A stretch of DNA of 64,000 bases from Roseithermus sacchariphilus (GCA_003285105.1 CP030158.1:1650501-1714500); one strand, 5' to 3'. Counted from the stretch's first letter, positions 41,719 through 52,200 are shown. The notes: generated by a model from the letters alone, not told the origin. Translations and numbers: made by a program.

Positions 41719-42754
41719 GACGATGAAGGCCGTGGTCAACGAGGCCCCGGAGCCGGGGCGCGTGGCGTTGCGGGACGTGCCGGTGCCCGGCATCGGGGAG
41801 GAGGACGTGCTGCTGCGCGTCGAGGCCGTCGGGGTGTGCGGCAGCGACCTGCACCAGTGGCAGGGCACGCACAGCTGGAAGGTCAACTATCCCTGCATCC
41901 TCGGCCACGAGTTCGGCGGGGTCGTGGTGGCCGCCGGAGCGCGGGTGCGCCACTTCCGCGAGGGGGACCGCGTGGTGAGCGAGACGGCGGCGGTGATCGA
42001 CCCGGCCTCGCCCTATACCCGGCAGGGGCTCTACCACCTCGACCCGACCCGCCTGGGCTTCGGTTACGGCGTCGACGGGGCGATGGCGCGGTACGTCCGC
42101 GTGCCGGAGCGGTGCCTGCATGCCGTACCGGACGGCCTGCCCTTCGAGACGGCCGCGCTGACCGAGCCGTGCAGCGTCGCCTACAACGCCGTGTGTGTGC
42201 AGACGCGCATCCGCCCCGGGGATCACGTGCTCGTGATCGGTCCGGGGCCGATCGGGTTGCTGTGTGCGCTGATGGCCCGGCTCAGCGGGGCCGGGCACCT
42301 CATCGTGGCCGGGCTGCCGCAGGACGAACACCGCCTCGCCGTGGCCCGCACCCTCGGGGCCGACGCAACGCTCACCGGAGACGTGGCCGCCTACGTGCGG
42401 GACCTGGGCGACGGCCTCGGGGTGGACGTCGTGATCGACGCGGCGGGCGTCTCATCCACGCTGCGCACGGCGATGGAGGTGGTGCGGCCCGCCGGGCAGA
42501 TCACCAAGGTCGGCTGGGGGCCGCAGCCGATGAACTACTCCCTCGATCCCGCCGTGCAGAAGGCCGTCACCATCCGCGGCTCGTTCTCGCACAACTGGCC
42601 GATCTGGGAGCGCGTCCTCCGCCTGCTCGCCTCCGGGCAGCTCGACGTGGCGCCGCTCGTCAGCCGGGTGGCGCCGCTGGCCGAGTGGCACACCTGCTTC
42701 GAGCGGATGCACGCGGGCACGTACGTCAAGGCCGTCCTGATCCCGGACGACTGA
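41711..42754 (+). CDS. Zinc-type medium-chain dehydrogenase lacking the structural zinc site
   Basis: A 347-residue medium-chain dehydrogenase of the sorbitol/threonine dehydrogenase type. Catalytic zinc ligands are visible in GVCGSDLHQW, ILGHEFGG and LTEPCSVAYN, and the NAD site in VLVIGPGPIGLLCALMA. The loop that normally carries four structural-zinc cysteines (ETAAVIDPASPYTRQGLYHLD) has no cysteine at all, so the structural zinc is lost. It probably oxidises a polyol or sugar. The gene starts inside the preceding HPS-like gene (8-bp overlap), which points to one transcript and coupled translation. Confidence 0.87.
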   Translation: MPETMKAVVNEAPEPGRVALRDVPVPGIGEEDVLLRVEAVGVCGSDLHQWQGTHSWKVNYPCILGHEFGGVVVAAGARVRHFREGDRVVSETAAVIDPASPYTRQGLYHLDPTRLGFGYGVDGAMARYVRVPERCLHAVPDGLPFETAALTEPCSVAYNAVCVQTRIRPGDHVLVIGPGPIGLLCALMARLSGAGHLIVAGLPQDEHRLAVARTLGADATLTGDVAAYVRDLGDGLGVDVVIDAAGVSSTLRTAMEVVRPAGQITKVGWGPQPMNYSLDPAVQKAVTIRGSFSHNWPIWERVLRLLASGQLDVAPLVSRVAPLAEWHTCFERMHAGTYVKAVLIPDD

Positions 42755-42796
42755 CCGCGCACGGCCGGTCCCGGGCGGGTGCATCCCGCACGGCGG

Positions 42797-42823
42797 TTTG
42801 CTAGATTCCCGTGTGCTAGATTG
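42797..42823 (+). promoter_or_regulatory. Possible promoter with duplicated TGCTAGATT
   Basis: TTTG at 42797-42800 and TAGATTG at 42817-42823. The sequence TGCTAGATT occurs twice (42799 and 42814), 15 bases apart. It lies upstream of the DUF1080 lipoprotein gene and may be an internal promoter or operator. Confidence 0.3.
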
Positions 42824-42960
42824 CGGCCGGCCGCGGGGCGCCGGGGATCCAGGCCGGATGCTCCCCGTCTGCAACGTCCGTCCCCCGCGCCGCCCCGACG
42901 GGCCCCTTGCGGCCGCCTTCCTGCTCATCTATCCCCTCCACCAGACGACGTGTCACCCTC

Positions 42961-43704
42961 ATGAAACGCTTGCTTCTTCCCATGCTACTCGTTGGACTGG
43001 CGGCCGGCCTGGCCGCCTGCCAGGAGACACCCGACGCGGACGACCCGGCCCCCACGACGGCCCCGGCCGGCGAGGAATGGATCGTGCTGTTCGACGGCAC
43101 CTCCCTCGACCACTGGCGCGGCTTCCATCGCGAGGACGTGCCCGGCAAATGGCAGATCGACCAGGGCGCCATCTTCTTCAACCCGGACGCCGATGGAGAT
43201 GGTGGCGACATCATCACGAAGGAAACCTTCAAGAACTTCGATCTCCAGTTCGAATGGAAGATCGGCGAATGCGGCAACAGCGGGGTCTTCTACCATGTGG
43301 CCGAGCGCGACGAGTTCAGCCGCACCTATGAAACCGGGCCGGAGTATCAGATCCTCGACAACACCTGCCACCCGGATACGCAGAACGGCCCCGACCGCTA
43401 CGCGGCCGCCAACTACGCGCTGCATCCCCCGGCCTATGTGGAGAACGACGCGCTGGCCGGCACGAAACCCGCCGGGGAGTGGAATACCGCCCGGATCGTG
43501 GTCAACAACGGCCACGTGGAGCACTACCTGAACGGGGACAAGGTCGTGGAGTACGACCTCGGCAGCGAGGCCTGGAAGGCACTCGTGGCCGCCAGCAAGT
43601 TCAACAGCATGCCGGGCTACGGTATTCAGGGCGAGGGCCACATTGCCCTACAGGACCATGGCGACCCGGTCTGGTACCGCAACATCCGCATCAAACGCCT
43701 CTAG
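42961..43704 (+). CDS. DUF1080 (3-keto-disaccharide hydrolase-like) lipoprotein
   Basis: A 247-residue lipoprotein with the acceptor cysteine at position 20 (MLLVGLAAGLAACQ). The jelly-roll DUF1080 domain starts IVLFDGTSLDHWRGF and contains DIITKETFKNFDLQFEWKI, NSGVFYHV, ETGPEYQILDN, WNTARIVVNNGHVEHYLNG and the final IALQDHGDPVWYRNIRIK, all standard for the family, some of whose members hydrolyse 3-keto-glycosides. It is exported and anchored on the periplasmic or outer face. Its place between two dehydrogenases and a sugar isomerase supports a role in stepwise oxidation and cleavage of a sugar. Confidence 0.92.
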   Translation: MKRLLLPMLLVGLAAGLAACQETPDADDPAPTTAPAGEEWIVLFDGTSLDHWRGFHREDVPGKWQIDQGAIFFNPDADGDGGDIITKETFKNFDLQFEWKIGECGNSGVFYHVAERDEFSRTYETGPEYQILDNTCHPDTQNGPDRYAAANYALHPPAYVENDALAGTKPAGEWNTARIVVNNGHVEHYLNGDKVVEYDLGSEAWKALVAASKFNSMPGYGIQGEGHIALQDHGDPVWYRNIRIKRL

Positions 43705-43800
43705 CAAAGACGAAGGGCGAAGGGGGAAGGTCGGTCCGGCAACCGGGGGCTCTCCCGCCTGGCGACCTGACCTCTTCGCCCTGTTCGTTGATCGTCGCCC

Positions 43801-44577
43801 ATGCTGCTATCCGACACGGTGCTGCTCGTCACCGGCTCCACGACGGGCATTGGCGAGGCCATCGCGCGGCGGGCCGTCGCCGAGGGGGCTCGCGTGATGA
43901 TCCACGGCCGGGACGAAGCCCGCGCCCGGGCCGTCGCCGGCGATCTCGGCGCGGCCGCCCGCTACGTCGTCGCCGACCTGCTCGACCCTGCGGCGCCGTC
44001 GCAGATCGTCGCGGCCACGGTCGACGCCTTCGGGCGGATCGACGGCCTCGTCAACAACGCCGCGCTGACGACCCGCGCGAGCCTGGAGACGGCCGACCTG
44101 CCGGTGTTCGAGCGGCTGATGGCGGTCAACCTGCGGGCGCCGCTGTTCCTGATCCAGGCGGCGCTGCCGCACTTCCGCCGTCAGGGGGGCGGGACGGTGC
44201 TCAACATCGGCTCGGTCAACGCCCTGGGCGGGGAATCCAACCTGCTCGTCTATTCGATGACGAAGGGCGGGCTGATGACGATGACGCGCAACCTGGCCTC
44301 GACCTACGCCGCCGAGCACATCCGCATCAACCAGATCAACGTCGGCTGGACGCTGACCGAGAACGAGCGGCGTGTGAAACAGGAGGAGGGACTGCCCGAG
44401 GGCTGGGAGCACCGCGTGCCGACCGCCTACGCTCCCTTCGGCCGGCTCTTCGAACCCGAGGAAGTCGCCGCCCACGCCGTGTTCTGGCTCTCGCGCGCCG
44501 CCGGCCCCGTTAACGGCGTGGTCTTCGAGTTGGAGCAGTTTCCGATGGTCGGCCGCAACCCGGACAAAGCCGTGTGA
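43801..44577 (+). CDS. SDR family oxidoreductase (sugar cluster)
   Basis: A 258-residue classical short-chain dehydrogenase. It has TGSTTGIG at residues 11-18, GLVNNAAL, LNIGSVNALGGES with the catalytic serine, VYSMTKGG with tyrosine and lysine, and INVGWTLTENE after strand six. The C-terminal FGRLFEPEEVAAHAVFWLSRAAGPVNGVVFELEQFP is typical of sugar-acid and polyol dehydrogenases. It lies between the DUF1080 lipoprotein and the TIM-barrel isomerase on one strand and probably acts on the same sugar. A short run of AAGGGCG-like heptamers fills the gap before it (43704-43738). Confidence 0.9.
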   Translation: MLLSDTVLLVTGSTTGIGEAIARRAVAEGARVMIHGRDEARARAVAGDLGAAARYVVADLLDPAAPSQIVAATVDAFGRIDGLVNNAALTTRASLETADLPVFERLMAVNLRAPLFLIQAALPHFRRQGGGTVLNIGSVNALGGESNLLVYSMTKGGLMTMTRNLASTYAAEHIRINQINVGWTLTENERRVKQEEGLPEGWEHRVPTAYAPFGRLFEPEEVAAHAVFWLSRAAGPVNGVVFELEQFPMVGRNPDKAV

Positions 44578-44650
44578 GCCGGTACGGGGTGAGGCCGGAT
44601 GGCCGTGCCCCGCATCGCCTCCCTTTTCTCATCCCCATCCCTTTCCGCCC

Positions 44651-45547
44651 ATGCCGCTTGCCGGTTTCCCGAAGTGTTTTCTGGATCAACTCGTCGCCGG
44701 AGAGATGACGGCGGACGAATGGATCGATCTGTCCGCCGAGCTGGACGTCGACGGGCTGGAGTTCTACTGGGGGTTCACGCCGTTTCAGGACCCGGCCGAA
44801 CTGGACCGGCTACGTCGCAAGGTGGAAGCTCAGGGGCGCACGATCCCGATGATGTGCTACTCGCCCGACTTCACGAAGCCGGAGCCCGAGGCGCGCCGGG
44901 AGGAGGTGGAGCGTCAGGTCGCCGCCGTGCGGGCGACGGCCCGGCTCGGCGGACGCTACTGCCGGGTGCTCTCCGGGCAGCGGCGCCCCGGCGTGTCCCG
45001 CGCGCAGGGCATCGCCTGGGTGACGGAGTGCATCCACGCCGTGCTGCCGGTGGCCGAGGCTGAGGGGGTGGTCCTCATCCTGGAGAACCACTACAAGGAC
45101 GGCCACTGGGTCTATCCCGAGTTTGCCCAGCGGATGGACGTCTTCCTGGAATTGCTCGACGCCCTCGGTGAGCACCCCCACGTGGCCGTCAACTACGACC
45201 CGTCCAACGCCATCGTGGCCGGGGACGACCCGATCGAACTGCTGGAGGCCGTCAAGCACCGCGTCGTCACGATGCACGCCAGCGACCGCTACCTGGAGGG
45301 CGGGACGCTGGAGGACCTCCGCCGCCTGGACGCCGACCCGCAGCAGGGGTATGCCTCCATCCTCAAGCACGGCATCATCGGTCAGGGGCTCAACGACTAC
45401 GATCGCATCTTCTCCATCCTGAAAGGCGTCGGCTTCGAGGGCTGGGTGTCCATCGAGGACGGGCAGGACCCGGCCGTGGGCATGGACCACCTGCAGCAGT
45501 CCGCCGCCTTCCTCCGGGCCAAGATGCGCGAGCACGGGCTGCCGTGA
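44651..45547 (+). CDS. Sugar phosphate isomerase/epimerase-like TIM barrel
   Basis: A 298-residue protein of the xylose-isomerase-like TIM-barrel (AP endonuclease 2) superfamily. Metal ligands can be placed in VLILENHYKDGHWVYPEF, HVAVNYDPSNAI, TMHASDRYLEGG and WVSIEDGQDP. Such proteins act as isomerases, epimerases or dehydratases for sugars and inositols. It ends the plus-strand sugar cluster. The last codons (GAG CAC GGG CTG CCG TGA) form the first unit of the 16-bp tandem array that follows. Confidence 0.87.
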   Translation: MPLAGFPKCFLDQLVAGEMTADEWIDLSAELDVDGLEFYWGFTPFQDPAELDRLRRKVEAQGRTIPMMCYSPDFTKPEPEARREEVERQVAAVRATARLGGRYCRVLSGQRRPGVSRAQGIAWVTECIHAVLPVAEAEGVVLILENHYKDGHWVYPEFAQRMDVFLELLDALGEHPHVAVNYDPSNAIVAGDDPIELLEAVKHRVVTMHASDRYLEGGTLEDLRRLDADPQQGYASILKHGIIGQGLNDYDRIFSILKGVGFEGWVSIEDGQDPAVGMDHLQQSAAFLRAKMREHGLP

Positions 45548-45660
45548 GCACGGGCTGCCGTGAGCACGGGCTGCCGTGAGCACGGGCTGCCGTGAGCACG
45601 GGCTGCCGTGAGCACGGGCTGCCGTGAGCACGGGCTGCCGTGAGCACGGGCTGCCGTGAG
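45530..45660. repeat. 16-bp tandem array (GAGCACGGGCTGCCGT x8)
   Basis: Eight perfect copies of GAGCACGGGCTGCCGT (45530-45657) plus the first bases of a ninth. The first copy is the end of the isomerase gene, including its last five codons and the start of the TGA stop. The array therefore looks like an amplification of a gene terminus into the intergenic space. Confidence 0.97.
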
Positions 45661-45673
45661 CCCGCGGCCGTGG

Positions 45674-46183
45674 TCAGCGCAGCAGCGTCATCGAGCGCAC
45701 CGCCTCGAAGCGGCCCATCTCGATCCGGTAGAAGTACACGCCGGAGGCCAGGCGCCCGGCCTCGAAGGTGACCTGCCGGCGGCCCGGTGCCTGCGGGCCG
45801 TCCACCAGCGTGGCCACCTGCCGTCCCATGAGGTCGTACACCGTGAGGCGGACGTGCACGGCCTCGCGGACGTCGTAGCGGATGGTGGTGCGGGGGTTGA
45901 AGGGGTTCGGGTAGTTGGCGTGCAGCGCGAAGCGGTCCGGCAGGTCCGGCGACCCGGTGTCGATGGCGACGCCGGTGTCCTCGCCGGTGTCGATGCCGAC
46001 GAGGTGGCCGGCCGGGTCGAACCGGTAATCGGTAGCCAGGGGGGCCGGGAAGGCCGTGCCGCTGTAGCCTGCCCGCGTGAGCCGGCCCTGCGCGTCGTAG
46101 CGATACTTGACGGTGAACGGCTGGGCCTGGATGGTGCCGGAGAGTCCCAGGCCGAGCAGGAGGAGGACGAGGAGACGAGGCAT
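45674..46183 (-). CDS. Secreted YD-repeat protein with T9SS sorting domain
   Basis: A 169-residue protein. MPRLLVLLLLGLGLSGTIQAQ is a Sec signal. Two YD-type repeats follow (VKYRYDAQGRLTRAGYSG and TDYRFDPAGHLVGID). The last 85 residues are a type IX secretion C-terminal domain: FALHANYPNPFNPRTTIRYDV, VRLTVYDLMGRQVATLVDG and GVYFYRIEMGRFEAVRSMTLLR. It would be carried across the outer membrane by T9SS and attached to the surface. It is 51 bp downstream of the giant RHS gene on the same strand and shares the YD motif with it. Confidence 0.85.
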   Translation of the reverse strand: MPRLLVLLLLGLGLSGTIQAQPFTVKYRYDAQGRLTRAGYSGTAFPAPLATDYRFDPAGHLVGIDTGEDTGVAIDTGSPDLPDRFALHANYPNPFNPRTTIRYDVREAVHVRLTVYDLMGRQVATLVDGPQAPGRRQVTFEAGRLASGVYFYRIEMGRFEAVRSMTLLR

Positions 46184-46234
46184 GGTCGGATGGATCAGGC
46201 AGCGGGTGTTCCGGGAAACGGGGAGGCCGGCGGC

Positions 46235-49200
46235 TCAATCGAACAGGCTGTTCAACGTGGCCGAGCCTTCCTGCGGGGTGGCGATGCTCTTGATGTAGTC
46301 TTCCTCCGTCCAGATCGGGCTGTCCGGGTCGCGCCAGGGGTCCAGGATGAAGCGGCGGCCGTCGCGCAGCGTGACGCGGACGAAGTTGTGCCCGAAGGGG
46401 CCGGCCCAGTAGCTGACCGGGTCGAACGAGAGGACGTTGGAGGCGTCGGCGTCGGTGGTGTTGTACCAGTCCATCATCCAGTCCCGCCAGGCCACGCAGC
46501 CATCCCCCAGCGCGCCGAGGCTGAAGAAGTTGAAGACGTTGTTGAGGGCTCCCGTGGCGATGCTGTTGGCCTCGTAGGCGTGGGCTTCTGCGGCCACGGC
46601 AAAGGCGGCGAAGAACGGGTCCGCTGCAATCAACTCTTCGCGAGGCCGTAGATTCGCCCCGGGGTCGGGAGCGGCGGTTGGGCGGGTCACGGTAGAGCCG
46701 GTCACGGGCGCGATGTCGGCTCCGGCGAGGGTGCACGTCCGGGCGACGGCCAGCGGGCTGCCCGGGCTCGTGCCGCCGTTCGTTACGAAGGGGTGGGTGC
46801 TGGGTGAGCGGGCGGATTCCCGGTGGCTGCCGCCGGATGCCGGAGCCGGTGCGCCGGGGCGGCCGGGTTCGGGAGTCAGGCCGCTCGGGTCGGTGTAGCG
46901 CAGGGGGTTGTTCAGCGCGTAGGTGTAGGGGATGAGCGCATCGGGGGCAAAGCTGCGCACGGGGTCGGGCGAGATGAAGCGGCCGCTCCGGGCGTCGTAG
47001 TACCGGGCGCGGAGGTAGTACAGGTCGTCTCCGTCGTCCATGACGCCGAAGGCTCCCTGGAAGGTGAAGCGGCTCGTCGCCGTGCCGTCCTGCGCCAGCA
47101 CCTGTCCGTAGGGGCCGTAGGCGTACGAGCCCACGACGGCGCCGTCATCGTCGGTGAGCAGGAGCACGTTGCCGCGGTCGTCGTAGTGGTAGAACAGGCG
47201 GCGGCCCGTGGCAGCCTCGACGGAGTAGAGGAGCAGCCCGCCGGGGGTGTAGACGTGGTAGCGGGCATCGGCGCCGTTCACCTGTTCGATGGCGACGGAG
47301 GGGCGGCCGAGGGCGTAGTTCCACACGAAGGTCTGCGTCTCCCCGTTCCGGGAGAGGCCGGTGCGGAGGCCGAAGGCGTCGTAGGTGTACTCCGTCGTCG
47401 TCGCGTCCGCGGTGGAGGCCGTCAGGTGCGAGGCCAGGTTCCAGGTGTATGACCGCCGGCCGTCGTCGGTGAGGCGGCCCAGGTAGTCGTACGCGAACGC
47501 CTCGACCTGCCCGGCGGCATCGGCGTCGTAGGCGGCCGAGGCCGGCGCCACCGCCGGCGGCAGCAGGCCGTCGTAGGTGGCCTCGACGACGTCGCCGCGG
47601 GCGTCACGCCGGAGGGTGACGGCAGCGAGCGCGGGTCCGCTGTCGCCGGTCTGCTCGGTGATGGCGGTGAGGCGGCCGTCGGCATCCCGCGTGTAGGTCG
47701 TGACGAGGCCGTTGGGCCGGGCGATGGCGGTGAGGCGGCCGTCGGCGTCGTAGGTGAAGCCCATCGTGCCGCCCAGCCAGTCGGTGACCGTCGCCAGGCG
47801 GCCCTCGGCGTCGTAGGCGTAGGAGACGGGGCCGGGGGGCATCTGGATCTCCGTGAGCCGGTCGGCGGCATCGTAGGTGAGGCCGAGGCCGTTCGAGCGC
47901 GTGATACGCCCGGCGGCATCCCGCTCCAGGCTGACGCCGGTAGCCGAGCGCACCTGCCCGTTGGGGTCGAAGGTGAACGAGATGTCCGTGCCGTCGGAGT
48001 ACGTCAGGCTCGTCAGGTGGTCTGTGGCGTCGTAGGCGAGGTCGATCTGCCCGCTGCCGCCGGGCAGCGTGACGCGGTGGACGCGCCGGCGGGCATCGTA
48101 CGTGTAGGTGGTGGTCCGGCCCAGCGGGTCGACCTCCTGCGTGAGGGCGCCCCGTTCGTCGGTCGTGAAGAGCCAGGTCTGGCCGCCCGGCCCGGTCACG
48201 GCGGCGAGGCGGCCGAGGGCATCGTAGGTGTACGAGGCAGCGGCGCCCCCCGGCAGCGTGGCCGAGGTGACCCGCCCCTGCGCGTCATAGGCGTAGGTGG
48301 TGCTGTTCCCGAGCGGGTCCTGCACGCCGGTGAGCCGGCCCAGGGCGTCGTAGGCAAAGGTCCGGGTGTGCCCTCCGGCGTCGGTCCGGGCGGTCATCTG
48401 GCCCATCGGGTTGGAGGCGAAGGCCGTCGTCAGGCCCAGGGGCGAGGTGATCTCGGAGAGGATGCCTTCGGCATCGACGTCGAGGGTCCAGGTGTGCGTG
48501 CCGTTGCGCATCGAGGTCATCCGCCCCTCGGCATCATAGCCCACGGTGAATCGCTGTCCGTCGGCCCGTGTCAGCGTGGTGGGGCGGCCGAGGGCATCGT
48601 AGCCCATGGTCGTGGTGCGCCCGAGCGGGTCGGTCGTTTCGACGAGCCGGTCCATCGCATCGTAGGCATAGCGCGTCTGTCCTCCGGCCGGGTCGGTCCA
48701 GGCGGTGAGGCGGTTGTTCTCGTCGTAGGTGTAGGTGCGGGTCTGGCCCCGGGCGTCGGTCCAGGCCGTGAGGTTGTCGTTGGCGTCGTAGGTGTAGGTG
48801 CGCGATCCACCGGCGGCGTCGGTGAGGCCGGTCAGGCGGCGGAAGGCGTCGAAGGAGAAGGTCGCCGGGAGGCCGTCGGCGTCCGGCCCGGTGGCCGGCA
48901 TGCCGTCGGCCCGGTAGGTGAAGACCTGTACGTCTCCCCGGGGGTTGGTGCGCGTGAGCGGCTGTCCGCGGTCGTTGTAGGTGAAGGTCCAGGTAGCCCC
49001 GGTGCCGTTGGTGAACGTCGTCATCGCCCCCGCGTCGTTGTAGGTCATGGACAGCGTCGTGCCGTCGGGCAGGGTGAGGCCGGTGAGGTCGTGGAAGGTC
49101 AGGCCGGCCCGGGTGCGGGGCGTGTAGGTGAAGGCGGTGCGGCCGCCCCGGGCGTCCGTGATCGCCGTGGGCCGGCCCGTGGCCGGGTCATAGGCGAACG

Positions 49201-52200
49201 CCATCGTCGCGCCCAGCCGGTCGGTCATGCGTGTCAGGAAGCCCTGGTCGTCGTAGGCCAGCGAGCGCGTTTGCCCGAGCCGGTCGGTCTGGCTGAGCAG
49301 CAGGCCGCCGGGGCTGTACGCGTCGGTCCGGGTGTGGCCCAGCGCATCGGTGACGGTCGTCGTGCCGTCGGCGCCGTAGGTCAGCGTCGTCGTGTGGCCG
49401 AACGCATCGGTCTGCGTCGCCACCCGCCCCTCGGCGTCGTAGGTCTGGGTGACGGCCGTCGTCCCGTCCGGGCGAACGATGGCCGTGAGCAGGCCCGGGA
49501 TGGCATGGGCGAGGTCGTAGCGGTAGGTGGTCGTGTGGCCGCGTGCGTCGGTGACGCGCTCCAGCAGGCCGCCGGCCGTGTAGCCGAACGACACCGAGCG
49601 CGTGCCGTCGCCGACCTCCGTAAGCCGTCCGGCCGCGTCGTAGGCGAAGGTGAGCCGGAAGCCGAGCCCGTCGGTCACCTCGGCCAGGCGGTCGCCGGCG
49701 TCATAGGTCAGCGTCAGGGCATTGCCCCGGCCGTCGGCGATCTCGACGAGGCGGCCGCCGGCGTCGAAGGTGTAGAGGCGCTGCGTCCGCGGATCCCCGA
49801 GGCGGTAGACGGCGCCGTCCTGGACGAGCCGGTAGGGCTGGTTCAGGTTACCCTGCTGTACCCACTCCGCACCGGCCCGGGCAAAGACGAGGATCAGGCC
49901 CCGGTCGCTGACGACCTCCGCCGTCGAACCGTCGACGGTCATCCGCCAGTCGAACGTGTGCGACCAGTTCGGCCCCAGGGCACTCTGCACCTTGCCGTCG
50001 GCCTGCATCAGGCTGGCGTAGTATCGCTGGAAGAAGAGCGGCAGCGGACCGTTCAGGTTCAGGTCCGGCGCGGCCGCGAAGTAATGCTCGCCGGTGAAGG
50101 TGTTGATCGGGTCGGCCACGCTCGTCGCGTGCGGTGTGTTGGCGGACGTCCGGCCGGCGAGCGTCGCCTCGGGGCGCCTCGGCTCGATGCGGGTCTCGGC
50201 CTCGAAGAAGACCTCGGCACCGTCCGCGAAGCCCGAGCCGATGAGCGCGTTGCGGATCGACGGAGCGTACTGCTCCACCCGCGCCGTGAAGCTCACCGTG
50301 CGGCTCGCCCCCGGCTCCAGCGTGCCCAGCTCGCAGCTCACCACGCGGGCCTCCGTGCCGGCAGCGAACGCGCAGCCGTCCGCATGGCTCACGTGCGACA
50401 GCAGCGGGTCCAGCACGTCGGTGACGCTGACGCCGGTGGCCGTCGTCGTACCCGCGTTGGTCACCTCGATGGTGAACGTCACGTTCTCGCCGACGGCCGG
50501 GCTGGTCGGCTCGGCCGTTTTCGTGGCCTCCAGCCGCGTGTCGCTCGGCTGCGGGTCGAGGGTGACGGTGCCCGTGGGGAACTCGTACTTCCCCCCGCCG
50601 GAGCCGACATAGCCGCCGATCGGGATGTCGAAGGCGTCGGTTTTGGGAAAGAGGCCGAGCGTGAGGGTCGTGGAGGCTCCGGGTTCGAGGTCGCCCAGAG
50701 GGACGCGGAGGGCGGGGCCGGGGTCCTCGTCCTCCACGGGCTCCTTGTCCAACCAGGCTCCGATGTAGCCGAGGTGGAGGTCGAGGCCGAGCCGGAAGTA
50801 GCCGTCCGTGGCCGTCTCGGTGCCCCGGTTCTCGATGTCGAAGGAGACGTCCACACGGTGCCCCATCTCGGGCATCGTGTTGGAGGCCCGGGGCATGCCG
50901 TACGGAAACTGCTTCGGCGTGACGACGTCCCCGTAGGCGCCGGCCAACGTCTGGTTGCCGGGCGACTCTGGATCCAGGTCGAGGCGGAGCCGGCCCTTGA
51001 CGTCCGTCGGGATGTCGTCGAGCCGCGGCACGTAGAGCGTGGAGGGTGTGAAGCCCGGGACCGGCACGATGCCGCCCCGGTGCAGCGTGAGAGAGGCGAG
51101 GCGCGAGCCGCCGCCGATCAGGTCCGGCAGATCGTCCGGGGATACCGGCTCGCCGTCGAGCCGGAGCGTCGTGCCGAACGAGAGGTCCAGGACGTTGTAG
51201 TCATAGGTCACGCCGGGGGACCAGTCTCTGTAGTCGATCTGGACGCGGCCTTCGGTCTTGAACACGTTCCCGAAGGCGTTGTCGCTATCGATGCCATAGA
51301 AGGCGACGCTGCTGCTTTCGCCGTCTTCTCCACCCATGAGCCGGAAGGTGTTATAGAAGGATTCGACCGTGCCGACGTTCTGCACGAGGGTGGCATACGA
51401 TCCCCAGCTGCGGATGAGCATGTTCTGTTTGCGCAGCAGGGTGCCGCTGTTGAACCACTCGGGCGTGGGCGCCTTGATGATGCTTCCGCTCAACCGCACC
51501 TCGTCGAAGCCGTTGATCTGCACGCCGTTGCCGAAGCCGGTGGCATCGCCCGAGACGCGGATGCGGGTGTTCTCGAGGTCGAGGCGGTTCACGTTCGTTC
51601 CCCATATCCCGTTGAGGCCGGCGCGGATGGAGATGTCGCCGAGCTCGAGCGTGCCGTAGGGGGAGCCGGAGAAGCCGCCGTCGCTGCGGAGGGCGGTGCC
51701 GTTGGGGGCGTAGAGGCTGCCGCCGCGGAGCCGCACGTGGGCCTCGCCCGGGGCCTCGCCCGCGGTGAACGACGTGCCGACGCCGACGCGCAGGGCATCG
51801 CCGAGGCTTTCGATGCGGGTGTCCTCGATCTCGGTGGACACGGCCGACGTCAGGCGCACGGAGGAGCGGTGGATGAACTCGGTGCGCTGTTTGCCGGCCG
51901 CCGGCGCGAGGCGAGCCGCGGCTTCCTGCAGGGCGGCCACGACGGCCGCGTCGTCCGCCTCGTCATCCTCGTTCGCCTCGACCCTCCGAGCGGCTTCGGC
52001 GCCCGGAGGCAGGTTCGAGAGCACGCTGCGCTGGATGAACACGCTATCGGCCGGGCCGTCCACGAGCAGGGTGGTGGCGAAGGTCGTTCCGGTGGCCCGG
52101 AGCGTCAGGCTGCGGAAGCCGACGTAGTCGGTGCCCATCAGATGGAAGACGTAGTTGTCCGTCTCGTGCTCGGCGGCGTACGAGATCGTCACCGTCGAGG

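Noticed and set aside
45397-45631. Minus-strand frame reading MLTAARAHGSPCSRQPV repeatedly
   Set aside because: It is only the translation of the 16-bp tandem array and the antisense of the isomerase end.
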